From an uncultured Eubacteriales bacterium (lineage in GTDB: Bacteria > Bacillota > Clostridia > Oscillospirales > Acutalibacteraceae), in NCBI GenBank assembly GCA_934546985.1, contig CAKTEE010000004.1, positions 162,168-226,167 on the forward strand: DNA of 64,000 nt. Reading direction: 5' to 3'. How positions within the stretch are numbered: position 1 is the stretch's first letter; every line of letters begins with the position of its first letter. Under the pieces are notes generated by a model. The model did no database searches, was not told the DNA's origin, and saw only the letters and a list, made by a program, of their open reading frames with translations. The position numbers were made by a program, and so were the translations under genes. This document shows, piece after piece, positions 1 to 9,060 of the stretch.

Positions 1-1108
1 CACAGTCTGTGGCGTTGATAAAGCCCTTCGCCGCCGCTTTGCGCATGTTTTCCGGCAGAACTTTCATGGTGGCAATCATCGGTACAAACGCAGTCAAACA
101 CATTTTTACAGTATCCGCCGCATCAAAAACAGCCTCTTTATCCTCCTGCATATCCTTGTTATAAGCAAGGGGCAGTCCTTTCATCATTGTCAAAAGGGTC
201 ATTAAATCGCCGAACACACGGCCGGATTTGCCGCGTACAAGTTCCGCAATATCCGGATTCTTCTTCTGCGGCATAATGCTGGAACCGGTGGAAAACGCAT
301 CGTCCAGCTCTATAAATTTAAACTCCCATGAACACCAAAGGATAATTTCCTCTGAAAAGCGGGAAAGATGAACCATTAAAATAGAAAGAGCGGCGGCGAT
401 TTCCATGCAGAAATCACGGTCGGAAACACCATCCAATGAGTTTGCAGTCAGGCGTTTAAACCCAAGAAGCTGACGGACACGATCACGGTTAATCGGATAA
501 GTGGTAGCCGCCAGCGCACAGGAACCAAGAGGCATTTCATCCATACGTTTTTTCGCATCTTCAAGCCTGCCGAGATCGCGCATGAACATTTCTGCATAAG
601 CCAGCAAATGGTGGCCGAAGGTTATCGGCTGCGCCCTCTGTAAGTGGGTATAACCCGGCATAACGGTGGAAGCGTGCTCTTCCGCCTTATCTGCAAGCAC
701 TTTAATCAGAGATTTTACCTGTTCCCGAATATTATCGCATTCTTTTTTCATATAGATGCGGATATCCAGCGCAACCTGATCGTTGCGGCTACGGGCGGTA
801 TGCAGGCGTTTGCCTGTATCGCCGAGACGCTGTGTCAGTTCACCTTCAATAAAGGTATGTATATCCTCCGCGTTCGGATCGATTTTCAATGTGCCGTCTT
901 TAATATCTTCATAGATACGTTCCAGCCCTGCGACAATTTTTGCCGCTTCGTTTTTATCAATAATACCGCTTTCACCCAGCATAGCCGCATGTGCCATACT
1001 TCCCTGAATGTCTTCTTCAAACATTCTGCTGTCAAAGGAAATGGATGAATTAAAATCATTGGTTTTTTTATCAATTTCTTTACTAAAGCGTCCGGCCCAA
1101 AGTTTCAA
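1..1108 (-). CDS. argH: Argininosuccinate lyase, 3' end outside the window
   Basis: Cleaves argininosuccinate to arginine and fumarate, the last step of arginine synthesis, in the cytosol. About 369 of the usual 460 or so residues are present; the C-terminus lies beyond the left edge. The fumarase/lyase superfamily signature (GSSIMPQKKNPD) is encoded near positions 253-291, and the N-terminal part contains the family HTARSRNDQ motif. The start is a TTG at 1108 (Met-Lys-Leu-Trp-Ala-Gly-Arg) placed 8 bases after a strong GGAGGAGG at 1117-1124; no ATG gives the conserved N-terminus. It follows argG on the same strand with a gap of about 140 bases, so the two are probably co-transcribed from the ArgR-type promoter at 2525-2576. 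Confidence 0.95.
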   Translation of the reverse strand, partial: MKLWAGRFSKEIDKKTNDFNSSISFDSRMFEEDIQGSMAHAAMLGESGIIDKNEAAKIVAGLERIYEDIKDGTLKIDPNAEDIHTFIEGELTQRLGDTGKRLHTARSRNDQVALDIRIYMKKECDNIREQVKSLIKVLADKAEEHASTVMPGYTHLQRAQPITFGHHLLAYAEMFMRDLGRLEDAKKRMDEMPLGSCALAATTYPINRDRVRQLLGFKRLTANSLDGVSDRDFCMEIAAALSILMVHLSRFSEEIILWCSWEFKFIELDDAFSTGSSIMPQKKNPDIAELVRGKSGRVFGDLMTLLTMMKGLPLAYNKDMQEDKEAVFDAADTVKMCLTAFVPMIATMKVLPENMRKAAAKGFINATDC

Positions 1109-1246
1109 ACCGACTACCTCCTCCGCAGGTTTTACCTGCTATTCGCGGATTATATCCACTAAAGGGATGAATCCCTAAAATTTATAAATGGGTGCGGGGG
1201 ATAACATATCCCCCACGCCCTGCATTTGCACATATAAAATTACAGT

Positions 1247-2473
1247 TTATTTGCTGCCGAGCATTTTCTTTGCCTTTACTTTAATCGGCAGACCAAACAG
1301 GTTAATGAAGCCAGCAGAATCGTTCTGGTCGTAAACTTCATCTTCATCAAAGGTAGCGATGTCTTCATCATACAGGCTGTATGGAGAAGTAACGCCTACG
1401 TTGATAATATTGCCTTTGTAGAGCTTGAGCTTTACATCACCGGTAACGGTCTCCTGCGTTTTGTCAACAAATGCGGAGAGCGCCTCGCGCAGAGGGGTAT
1501 ACCACTGACCGTAGTAAACCAACTCCGCAAAACGGTTGGCAACATCCTGCTTATAATGCTGAGTGTCCCTGTCAAGGCACAGAGTTTCCAATGTAGCGTG
1601 TGCTTTATAAAGAATAGAACCGCCGGGGGTTTCATAAACACCGCGGGATTTCATGCCTACAAGACGATTTTCTACCATGTCAACCAAACCGCAGCCGTTT
1701 GCACCGCCAAGCTCATTCAACTTTGTCAGCAAGTCATAGGCTTCCATTTTTACGCCGTCCACAGCAACCGGGACACCTTTTTCAAAGCTGATAGTAACAT
1801 AGGTAGGAACGTCCGGCGCCTTTTCCGGAGAAACGCCCATTTCCAGAATTTCATCATATTTCGGCTCATTTGCCGGATCTTCTAAATCCAAGCCCTCATG
1901 GCTGAGGTGCCAGATATTTTTATCTTTGGAATAATTGGTTTCCCTGTTGATTTTCAGGGGGATATTGTGTGCTTCTGCATATTCAATTTCTTCCTCACGG
2001 GATTTCAGATCCCAAGTACGCCACGGGGCGATGATTTCCATGTCCGGAGCAAAGGCCTTAATGGTCAGCTCAAAACGAACCTGATCATTTCCCTTACCGG
2101 TACAGCCGTGGCAGATTGCGTCCGCACCTTCTGCCAAAGCGATTTCAACAATACGCTTTGCAATAACAGGGCGGGCAAAAGAAGTACCCAACAGATACTG
2201 CCCTTCATAAACTGCACCTGCTTTGAGGGTCGGCCAAACAAATTCTTCGAGAAATTCCTTGTGTAAATCTTCAATATACAGCTTAGAAGCGCCTGTGGCA
2301 ATCGCCTTTTCTTCCAGACCGTCCAGTTCAGTTCCCTGGCCTACGTCGCCGGAAACCGCAATAACTTCACAATTATTGTAGTTTTCTTTGAGCCACGGAA
2401 TAATAATAGAGGTATCCAAACCGCCGGAATACGCCAAAACTACTTTTTTAATATCTTTTTTATCTTTTTTCAT
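1247..2473 (-). CDS. argG: Argininosuccinate synthase
   Basis: Joins citrulline and aspartate with ATP to make argininosuccinate in the cytosol; it feeds argH just downstream. The protein of 408 residues has the usual family length. The N-type ATP-binding loop AYSGGLDTS is at about residues 14-22 and the conserved EGQYLLGTSFARP, HGCTGKGNDQVRFE and KINRETNYSKDKN segments are intact. The frame stays open upstream to 2533, but the start is taken as the ATG at 2473, preceded by GGAGGG, because the predicted -10 box (2525-2530) would put the transcription start near 2518, inside the longer reading. Expression is probably repressed by ArgR through the ARG box at 2559-2576. Confidence 0.97.
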   Translation of the reverse strand: MKKDKKDIKKVVLAYSGGLDTSIIIPWLKENYNNCEVIAVSGDVGQGTELDGLEEKAIATGASKLYIEDLHKEFLEEFVWPTLKAGAVYEGQYLLGTSFARPVIAKRIVEIALAEGADAICHGCTGKGNDQVRFELTIKAFAPDMEIIAPWRTWDLKSREEEIEYAEAHNIPLKINRETNYSKDKNIWHLSHEGLDLEDPANEPKYDEILEMGVSPEKAPDVPTYVTISFEKGVPVAVDGVKMEAYDLLTKLNELGGANGCGLVDMVENRLVGMKSRGVYETPGGSILYKAHATLETLCLDRDTQHYKQDVANRFAELVYYGQWYTPLREALSAFVDKTQETVTGDVKLKLYKGNIINVGVTSPYSLYDEDIATFDEDEVYDQNDSAGFINLFGLPIKVKAKKMLGSK

Positions 2474-2524
2474 TTTAAAACCCTCCGTATTTTTAACTGG
2501 GTGAAATTGTCTGCTATATGGGTT

Positions 2525-2576
2525 ATTATACAACTTTCATACATAAAATCAAGAGATATTTGCATATTTATTCATG
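2525..2576 (-). promoter_or_regulatory. argG promoter with ARG box
   Basis: On the minus strand there is a -35 TTGATT (2547-2552), a 16-base spacer and a -10 TATAAT (2525-2530). Immediately upstream, CATGAATAAATATGCAAA (2559-2576) is a near-exact match to the Bacillus AhrC/ArgR operator consensus (CATGAATAAAAATKCAAK). The position just upstream of the -35 suits repression of argGH by arginine-bound ArgR. The regulator gene is not in this window. Confidence 0.75.
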
Positions 2577-2795
2577 ACAGGCTATTTTTGTAGGCATACC
2601 TATTATTATTTCATTGTCTAATTTTATTTTTAGCTATTTTTTACCAATAACTTCATGTTTTACTATGCCGATATCTTTATAGTCCACAGAAAAAAAGTAA
2701 GAATATTCAAAAATCAATGTATATTCATACTATACATGCATTATACATTTTCCCTCCTCCCCTTTTTCATGGCGCTGTGCATTCTGCAAAAAGGC

Positions 2796-2823
2796 TTTAC
2801 ATCAAAAAATTTCCGCATATAAT
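2796..2823 (+). promoter_or_regulatory. Promoter of the flavin reductase-like gene
   Basis: TTTACA (2796-2801), 16 bases, TATAAT (2818-2823), about 30 bases before the start codon at 2855. A standard housekeeping-type promoter. Confidence 0.6.
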
Positions 2824-2854
2824 AGATTTATGAACATTTGAAAGGGGCGATTTT

Positions 2855-3352
2855 ATGGGGTTCCGTGAAACAAATATCCGTGATATTAAAACCAGTGCAG
2901 TCGAACTGATTAGCGACCATTGGATGTTAGTAACCGCCGGTAATGAAACTGGTTTCAACACCATGACAGCAAGCTGGGGAGGCGTGGGCGAACTCTGGAA
3001 AAAAGACGTGGTATTCACCTTTATCCGTCCGCAGAGGTATACTTTTGAATTTATGGAAAAAAGCGATTACTTCACCCTTTGCTTTTTCGACGGCTATAAG
3101 AAAGAACTCGCACTCTGCGGTGCAAAATCCGGCAGAGAAATTGACAAAGTAAAAGAATGCGGATTTACACCCGTCAGCGACAGCGGCGTATATTTTGAAG
3201 AGGCTTCCCTTGTACTGATTTGCAAAAAACTTGCATATCAGGATATGGACCCCAAAGGTTTTCTTGACCCATCCATTATGGATAACTATGCTGCAGGAGA
3301 TTTCCACCGCACTTATGTCGGTGAAATTCTGAAGGTATTGGTACAAGAATAA
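2855..3352 (+). CDS. Flavin reductase-like, FMN-binding split-barrel protein
   Basis: A 165-residue protein of the flavin reductase/flavoredoxin family. The fold binds FMN and usually shuttles electrons from NAD(P)H or to an electron-transfer partner. Seen here are the family hallmarks near the N-terminus (NTMTASWGGVGELWKKDVVFTF) and the central FCFFDG-like segment with GAKSGREIDK. It is monocistronic: its own promoter lies at 2796-2823, AAAGGGG precedes the ATG, and a strong terminator hairpin follows at 3363. There is no signal peptide. The physiological partner cannot be told from the sequence, and the next gene is convergent. Confidence 0.85.
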   Translation: MGFRETNIRDIKTSAVELISDHWMLVTAGNETGFNTMTASWGGVGELWKKDVVFTFIRPQRYTFEFMEKSDYFTLCFFDGYKKELALCGAKSGREIDKVKECGFTPVSDSGVYFEEASLVLICKKLAYQDMDPKGFLDPSIMDNYAAGDFHRTYVGEILKVLVQE

Positions 3353-3362
3353 ATTCCATCAT

Positions 3363-3408
3363 AAAAGTTATCAGCCGCGGGAACAATTTTCCGCGGCTGA
3401 TAACTTTT
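3363..3408. terminator. Bidirectional terminator
   Basis: An 18-bp perfect stem (AAAAGTTATCAGCCGCGG and its complement) with a 10-base loop, between the convergent genes ending at 3352 and 3504. Confidence 0.85.
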
Positions 3409-3503
3409 ATGTGCACAAGACACATCCCATATAATATGCAAAAATAATCTTCTTGATGGATTTTATTTTTTCAAATCTCTTCGTTTTTTCTACGGCGGAA
3501 CCA

Positions 3504-4043
3504 TTATACTTCACGGCTGTTTTCGTTTTCCTCAAGCGTAAATTTCCATTTACAGCAACAGCTTTCATCCGTAATATCTGGATAGCAGCTCAGGCATTGG
3601 CAGTGAAATCGGTCGTCAATCTCTCTCGCAAAGCCGCTGTATTCAATCAGCCCCACCTGCTTGCACGGATGGAATGGCATCCCTTTTCTTTCTCTGGCAG
3701 TTTGGACGCGGCACTTTACTGAACTGTAAACCACAGTACTGCCGTTAATTTCAATTTTATCTTCATTGATGTTCGCATAAAAACGCAGGCGGAGGGCTTT
3801 TGCAAGTCCTTCAACCCCCGGATGTTCTTCCAGACCCAAAAATTCTTTGATCCGCTTCGCTTCAATCACCGTAAAGCGTTTCCAAGCTTCGGCATCATGA
3901 TACATAGCCGCATCCATACCGTCTTTTCTTTCTACCGACTGGAACCATACCCCATCCAACGCCAGCCAATTTTTAGAATATATTTCAATCAGCCTGATAA
4001 GTTCATCTTTGGTATATGATGAAAGATTCTCATAATTTTGCAC
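3504..4043 (-). CDS. DUF6125-like cytosolic protein
   Basis: A 179-residue soluble protein. The N-terminal pattern (KDELIRLIEIYSKNWLALDGVWFQSVE) and the Cys-rich C-terminal half (CRVQTARERKGMPFHPC, then HCQCLSCYPD and SCCCKW) resemble proteins labelled DUF6125 in anaerobic Bacillota; some relatives are described as L-2-amino-thiazoline-4-carboxylate hydrolase-like. At least seven cysteines in the last 80 residues suggest metal or cofactor binding, but no known motif is recognised and the function is unknown. The start is GTG at 4043 behind AGGAG. It has its own intergenic space on both sides and shares the 3363 terminator with the convergent flavin reductase-like gene. Confidence 0.7.
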   Translation of the reverse strand: MQNYENLSSYTKDELIRLIEIYSKNWLALDGVWFQSVERKDGMDAAMYHDAEAWKRFTVIEAKRIKEFLGLEEHPGVEGLAKALRLRFYANINEDKIEINGSTVVYSSVKCRVQTARERKGMPFHPCKQVGLIEYSGFAREIDDRFHCQCLSCYPDITDESCCCKWKFTLEENENSREV

Positions 4044-4155
4044 TTTTCACAAACTCCTATCCAGCGGCAACGTGTATGTTTTGTATTTCACATCATCCAC
4101 AGCGCTTCACATAAACACTTTTTACCCTTAATTAAACTCTGGATTCATTTTAACA

Positions 4156-6324
4156 TTACGCGCGTTTTTCTTCAGCCTTGGGCGGCAGCATGGTTAGAGC
4201 AATCCGCTTGCGCGGCACGTCAACGCTCAGCACCCATACAGTTACAATATCCCCAACCTTTAGAACTTCACTGGGATGTTTGATAAACCGATTGGTAATC
4301 TGCGAAATATGAACAAGCCCGTCCTGATGCACACCAACATCTACAAATGCGCCAAAATCAATAACATTCCGTACTGTACCTGTCAATTCCATACCTGCCT
4401 GCAGGTTTTTTATATCTAAAATATCTGTGCGCAGCAATGGCTGTGGCAGTTCGTCCCGCGGGTCGCGGCCGGGGCGCAGCAATTCCTTTATAATATCCTG
4501 AAGCGTTGGAACTCCTACACCAATACGCTTCGCCAATTCTTCCACACCAAAGCTTTCCGCACGGTTTTCCAGTTCCGTAAGGTTTCCGCAGGCAACATCC
4601 TGCATATCATAACCGCACAGCGTCAGCAAAAGTTTCGCCGCATCATATGATTCCGGATGAACCGCCGTTCGGTCAAGAGGATTTTTGCTTTCCAGCACGC
4701 GCAGAAAACCTGCGCACTGCTCAAATGCCTTCGGCCCAAGCTTCGGTACTTTTTTTAGTTGGGCACGGCTGGTAAACGCGCCATTCTCTTCACGGAATGC
4801 AACAATATTTTTCGCTACCGTTCCATTTACCCCTGCAATGCGAGACAAGAGGGATGGGGAAGCTGTATTTAAATCCACACCCACACTATTCACACAGCCT
4901 TCCACCACACCGCCCAAAGCTTCATCCAACCGCTTTTTCGGCATATCGTGCTGATACTGCCCAACGCCTACGGCTTTAGGATCAATCTTTACAAGCTCTG
5001 CAAGCGGATCCTGCAAACGACGTGCGATTGACACAGCACTACGCAGGGAAACATCAAATTCAGGAAATTCCTCAGCTGCAAGCTTTGACGCAGAATAAAC
5101 GGACGCGCCTGCTTCGCTTACTACCATATAAGGGATTTCTCTTCCCATTTCTTTGAGCAGTTCTACTGCAAAAATTTCTGTTTCCTTGGAAGCAGTCCCG
5201 TTGCCAATAGCAATCAGTTCCACGCTGTGCTTTTCTATAAATTTTCTAAGGACAATTTTGGATTCAGAAACTTTCTGTCCGGAAAGCGTTGGGTAAATCA
5301 CGCCTGTATCCAGCACTTTGCCTGTTGCGTCTACTACGGCAACTTTACAGCCTGTGCGGTAGCCCGGATCAAGCCCCAAAGTAATTTTACCTTTCACCGG
5401 CGGCTGCATCAACAGTTGACGAAGATTTGTGGAAAAGACGCGGATTGCAGATTCCGAAGCTTTTTCCGTCAGCATGGAGCGGATTTCCCGCTCTATGGAA
5501 GGATAAATCAACCGGTCATAAGCATCCCGCGCCGCATCCTGCAAAAAATCCGCACAAGGAGAACTATCTTTTGTAATTGTTTCAGAAACTACCACGTTCA
5601 TTGCTTTGGCATCCTCTAAGGTTACGCTAACGCGCAGAAACTCTTCCCGTTCACCACGGTCAATGGCAAGTATACGGTGCCCTGCAATTTTACTGACCGG
5701 CTCGCTGTAATCATAATACTGCTGATAAACGCTGTCTTCCTCCGGATTTACCGCTTTCGCAGACACAATGCCGCAAACGGTAAACAAATTACGCAGACGT
5801 TTACGGATAGACGGATTGTCCGAAATTATTTCCGCAATAATATCCATTGCCCCCTGCAACGCTTCTTCTGCGGTATTGACCTCTTTTTCTGCATTGATAT
5901 AAGCCGGCGCAAGAGCGTCCGGCGGTTGAGCCCCCTGTTCCAAAATTGCCAGCGCTAAAGACTCCAGCCCCTTTTCTTTTGCAATAGAAGCACGGGTACG
6001 ACGTTTTGGTTTATAAGGACGATAAATGTCTTCAATTTCCGCAAGGGTAACTGCGGCAGAAAGCTGCTGCGCAATTTCCGGAGTCATAAACCCCAGTGAT
6101 TCTATGGAAGACGATACTTCCTCCCTGCGTTTTTCAAGGTTCCTTAAATATTCCAGCCGTTCGGAAAGCCGGCGCAGCAGCTGGTCATCCAGCGTGCCGT
6201 GTGCTTCCTTGCGGTAACGTGCAATAAAGGGAATCGTATTGCCTTCATCAATCAATTTTACAGTGTTTTCCACTTGCCATTTTTGCAGCGAAAATTCTTT
6301 TGTAAGCTGAGCAATAATATCCAT
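4156..6324 (-). CDS. tex: Tex-family S1 RNA-binding protein
   Basis: A transcription accessory protein of 722 residues that binds nucleic acid in the cytosol; in other bacteria it affects transcription and stress tolerance. Domain order fits the family: helical N-terminal Tex domain with FIARYRKEAHGTLDDQ (about residues 33-48), a YqgF/RNase H-like domain starting at TLGLDPGYRTG (about 315), a helix-hairpin-helix block (about 485-540), and a C-terminal S1 domain (about 640-712, ending KRIALTML). The length is slightly below the usual 730-780. The start ATG has AAGGAAG upstream. The gene appears to stand alone; a terminator of the upstream mrp-like gene lies at 6423-6446. Confidence 0.95.
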   Translation of the reverse strand: MDIIAQLTKEFSLQKWQVENTVKLIDEGNTIPFIARYRKEAHGTLDDQLLRRLSERLEYLRNLEKRREEVSSSIESLGFMTPEIAQQLSAAVTLAEIEDIYRPYKPKRRTRASIAKEKGLESLALAILEQGAQPPDALAPAYINAEKEVNTAEEALQGAMDIIAEIISDNPSIRKRLRNLFTVCGIVSAKAVNPEEDSVYQQYYDYSEPVSKIAGHRILAIDRGEREEFLRVSVTLEDAKAMNVVVSETITKDSSPCADFLQDAARDAYDRLIYPSIEREIRSMLTEKASESAIRVFSTNLRQLLMQPPVKGKITLGLDPGYRTGCKVAVVDATGKVLDTGVIYPTLSGQKVSESKIVLRKFIEKHSVELIAIGNGTASKETEIFAVELLKEMGREIPYMVVSEAGASVYSASKLAAEEFPEFDVSLRSAVSIARRLQDPLAELVKIDPKAVGVGQYQHDMPKKRLDEALGGVVEGCVNSVGVDLNTASPSLLSRIAGVNGTVAKNIVAFREENGAFTSRAQLKKVPKLGPKAFEQCAGFLRVLESKNPLDRTAVHPESYDAAKLLLTLCGYDMQDVACGNLTELENRAESFGVEELAKRIGVGVPTLQDIIKELLRPGRDPRDELPQPLLRTDILDIKNLQAGMELTGTVRNVIDFGAFVDVGVHQDGLVHISQITNRFIKHPSEVLKVGDIVTVWVLSVDVPRKRIALTMLPPKAEEKRA

Positions 6325-6422
6325 ATTGAAACTTCCTTCCCGTATGGTTTTTCCATAAGGGTAAAATTATATCATAACTCCATGCGTTTCAGCAAGAAAA
6401 AATCCACGAAAAAACGCACAAA

Positions 6423-6446
6423 ACCGCCATGGTTCTCCATAGCGGT
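6423..6446 (-). terminator. Terminator of the Mrp-like gene
   Basis: A 10-bp stem with one G-U pair and a four-base loop, followed on the minus strand by a short T run. It lies directly after the stop at 6457. Confidence 0.75.
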
Positions 6447-6456
6447 CTTTTTAAGC

Positions 6457-7305
6457 CTATTTCACCAGCGTTTGTTCAATATAATCTGCGGCAGGCCGGA
6501 TATACTGGTCATCCGCAAGTTCAACTGCACCCTGATCTACAAGCTTTGATGTTTTCGGGTCAATCGGCAGTTTTGCAAGCACGGGAATTCCTAATTCCTT
6601 TGCAATTTCATCCACACTGCTTTCGCCGAAAACGCTGAATGTGTCGTTACAGCATGGACATTTAACATAACTCATATTTTCCACAATACCCAGAACAGGA
6701 ACATTCATCATTTCTGCCATTTTATATGCCTTTTTTACAATCATATGCACCAAATCCTGCGGCGTTGTGACAATTACAATCCCATCCAACGGGAGTGACT
6801 GGAACACTGTCAGCGGTACATCTCCGGTTCCCGGCGGCATATCTACAAACATAAAGTCAATGTCACCCCAAAATACTTCATTCCAAAACTGTTTAATAAC
6901 GCCGGAAATTACCGGGCCTCGCCAAACAACCGGGTCTTCTTCGTTTTCCAGCAATAAATTTACAGACATAATACGGATTCCCGTACGCGTTTCTTTCGGG
7001 AGAATCCCAAATTCACTGCCCTCTGCACGGGATTTAATACCGAAAGATTTCGGTACGGAAGGACCAGTCACATCCGCATCCATCACTGCACAGGCATAGC
7101 CCTTGCTCTGCATGGCAGTTGCCAGCAAGCAAGTGGTTAATGACTTGCCAACGCCGCCCTTGCCGCTTACCACGCCGATTACGCGGCGAACAATACTGTG
7201 TTCATTCACTGGGTCTTTTTGAATCGCGCTGTCACAGCCGGATGAACAGCTGGAACAATCACCGGAACATCCGCCGGCTTCCTGATTTTTTACGTCCTCG
7301 CTCAT
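6457..7305 (-). CDS. Mrp/NBP35-family Fe-S carrier ATPase
   Basis: A P-loop ATPase (282 residues) that in studied relatives (ApbC/Mrp, Nbp35) holds and transfers iron-sulfur clusters in the cytosol. The deviant Walker A GKGGVGKS is at residues 48-55, followed by the switch regions (VMDADVTGPSVPK; FVDMPPGTGDVPL). A C-terminal CPCC pair (YVKCPCCND) is the usual bridging cluster site. The N-terminus carries an extra Cys-rich tail (C13, C17, C20, C24) like the NBP35 type. The ATG at 7305 has GGAGG eight bases upstream. Single-gene unit; no suf or isc genes are near. Confidence 0.92.
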   Translation of the reverse strand: MSEDVKNQEAGGCSGDCSSCSSGCDSAIQKDPVNEHSIVRRVIGVVSGKGGVGKSLTTCLLATAMQSKGYACAVMDADVTGPSVPKSFGIKSRAEGSEFGILPKETRTGIRIMSVNLLLENEEDPVVWRGPVISGVIKQFWNEVFWGDIDFMFVDMPPGTGDVPLTVFQSLPLDGIVIVTTPQDLVHMIVKKAYKMAEMMNVPVLGIVENMSYVKCPCCNDTFSVFGESSVDEIAKELGIPVLAKLPIDPKTSKLVDQGAVELADDQYIRPAADYIEQTLVK

Positions 7306-7485
7306 TGTAATGCCTCCAGACTTTTCTTATAATACAGTTATTGTATACCAAAAGAGTATAGAAATCAATTCTTTTATTAAAAAGCGGAATAAAAGTGAAA
7401 AAACAAAATTTCATTATTAGAGTTTATTAAATCATCCACTCTATTTGCCCTATGTCAAGTAAATTATATTTGCCCATAAAAAATA

Positions 7486-7524
7486 TTTGGTCTGTGATTG
7501 CACTACGCGCAATCACAGACCAAA
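7486..7524 (-). terminator. Terminator of the Gld-like ABC operon
   Basis: A 15-bp perfect stem (TTTGGTCTGTGATTG and its complement) with a 9-base loop, just after the stop of the last operon gene at 7558. The rest of 7306-7485 is AT-rich with no feature seen. Confidence 0.85.
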
Positions 7525-7557
7525 CTTATTGGTTCAATTTACTTTTTACAGTTAGGA

Positions 7558-9060
7558 CTACAGCAGCTGATAAGCAGTCAAAATGGAATTCAGTCCATTA
7601 GAATCACATGCAAAAGCGCCTTTGCCATTAATACCAATCAGATAACGGCGGGCAGAACTCTTAGTCAGTGTAATAACATCCTGAAAATATCCCGCTTCAC
7701 CGGTATATGCAATACGGATTTCAAGAACCGTATCCTTTCCACCGATAGTCGGAACCGTATTCGAGACATCCACCCATTCTAAACCGCAGACTGCATCAAA
7801 GAACCTTCGGAATGCACCTGCATCAACTTCTCTGCCGCCTTCTTTTACATTTACCTGATAATCACCCATCTGTATAATATCAAACGCTTTGCTTCCATCC
7901 TCTGTTTTAACGGTAACTTTGGAAATTTGATAAAGGTTGCCTTCATAAAGCTTTTTCGGAGCCAGTTCGTCAAGAGTTGCTGTAACCCACTTTCCGCTGG
8001 ATTCATTCAGGCGGAAAATTACCAGCCCAAATTCATCCATTGCGTAATAAGCACCTTCCTGCGGATTCAGCTCGCTGAAATAAAAATGATATTCTTTCCC
8101 TTGACTTGTAAAGGTCAAGCTATATGCCGGCTCTGTAAGACCAAACTCTGCTTTTTCTGCATCTGTCGGATGCACTTTTGCCACAGTTGAAGCCGTAATA
8201 CCCGTTTCCGTCAGTCTGGAATAGGTGGTTCCAAAACGGCCGCTTTCTGTGGAAGTATCTAACGGTGCGGAAATGGGACTGTTGATAACCATCTTGCTTT
8301 CTGTAAACACCAAATTGCCGGAGGTCTGCTTGCCGGAATCTTTATTTTTTGTAATACTGATTTCCTTATCACGTGCTTTTCCGCCAAGCACGATGCTGTC
8401 AATATCTGCAAAAACAGTTTTCCCTTCCGAATCCGTTGTTTTCTGCGGAGACAGCATTTCAGTGGAGAACAAATCCTCCAGCTTATTGGAAAACGCGGTA
8501 TAAAGACCGACAGATTCTTCATACACATCTTTGCCGTTTTTTACATACAGATATCTTGATTTTGTTGATGAAGACGGATTTACACCGCCAAAATACACCG
8601 TCATTTCAGAACTGTCCCTGAACAAAATACGTATAGTTGCCACTGGTTTATCCAGCCCGTATTTAGAAAAATCACTGCAATTTTTTTCCACTACAGAAGC
8701 AACTTTAAAGTTGCCGCAGGAATCTACAATAAAAGGAACCGCGTCGCCGGTTAAGATATCCTCATAACCGTCTACAACCCATACGTTTTTCTGCTGCTGC
8801 ACCAACTTGTAACTGCTGAATTCATTAGCAATCTCAATTGTATCCAGATTCCCTTCTTCATTCTGGGTTAGATAAATGCCTTCTTCCGCCGGGGCGGCTG
8901 TTTGCCCTTGCGTTGTTGTATTCGATGAGGAGGCCGTCGTTGTAACATCCCCACCACCCTGCTGCTGAGACGCAGGCAGTAACCGAATCAGCACAAGACC
9001 GCCCACAAGCAAAAGCACAACCACCACAGCAATGATGATATTGCGGATTTGCTTACTCAT
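7558..9060 (-). CDS. DUF4340 membrane-anchored protein of the ABC operon
   Basis: A 500-residue protein with one N-terminal membrane helix (about residues 6-28: IIIAVVVVLLLVGGLVLIRLL), a Thr/Ser/Gln-rich linker (about 30-60), and a large extracytoplasmic part with repeated segments of the type found in DUF4340 proteins. DUF4340 genes often follow Gld-type ABC genes; a direct function is not established. The reading frame opens at 9081, but the start is taken at the ATG 9060: it has GGAGG eight bases upstream and overlaps the previous gene's stop (ATGA), implying translational coupling. Last gene of the operon 12365-7558. Confidence 0.8.
   Translation of the reverse strand: MSKQIRNIIIAVVVVLLLVGGLVLIRLLPASQQQGGGDVTTTASSSNTTTQGQTAAPAEEGIYLTQNEEGNLDTIEIANEFSSYKLVQQQKNVWVVDGYEDILTGDAVPFIVDSCGNFKVASVVEKNCSDFSKYGLDKPVATIRILFRDSSEMTVYFGGVNPSSSTKSRYLYVKNGKDVYEESVGLYTAFSNKLEDLFSTEMLSPQKTTDSEGKTVFADIDSIVLGGKARDKEISITKNKDSGKQTSGNLVFTESKMVINSPISAPLDTSTESGRFGTTYSRLTETGITASTVAKVHPTDAEKAEFGLTEPAYSLTFTSQGKEYHFYFSELNPQEGAYYAMDEFGLVIFRLNESSGKWVTATLDELAPKKLYEGNLYQISKVTVKTEDGSKAFDIIQMGDYQVNVKEGGREVDAGAFRRFFDAVCGLEWVDVSNTVPTIGGKDTVLEIRIAYTGEAGYFQDVITLTKSSARRYLIGINGKGAFACDSNGLNSILTAYQLL

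Noticed and set aside
644..1048. Plus-strand 134-codon frame inside argH
   Set aside because: It lies wholly within the argH gene on the other strand; the argH frame carries the conserved protein.
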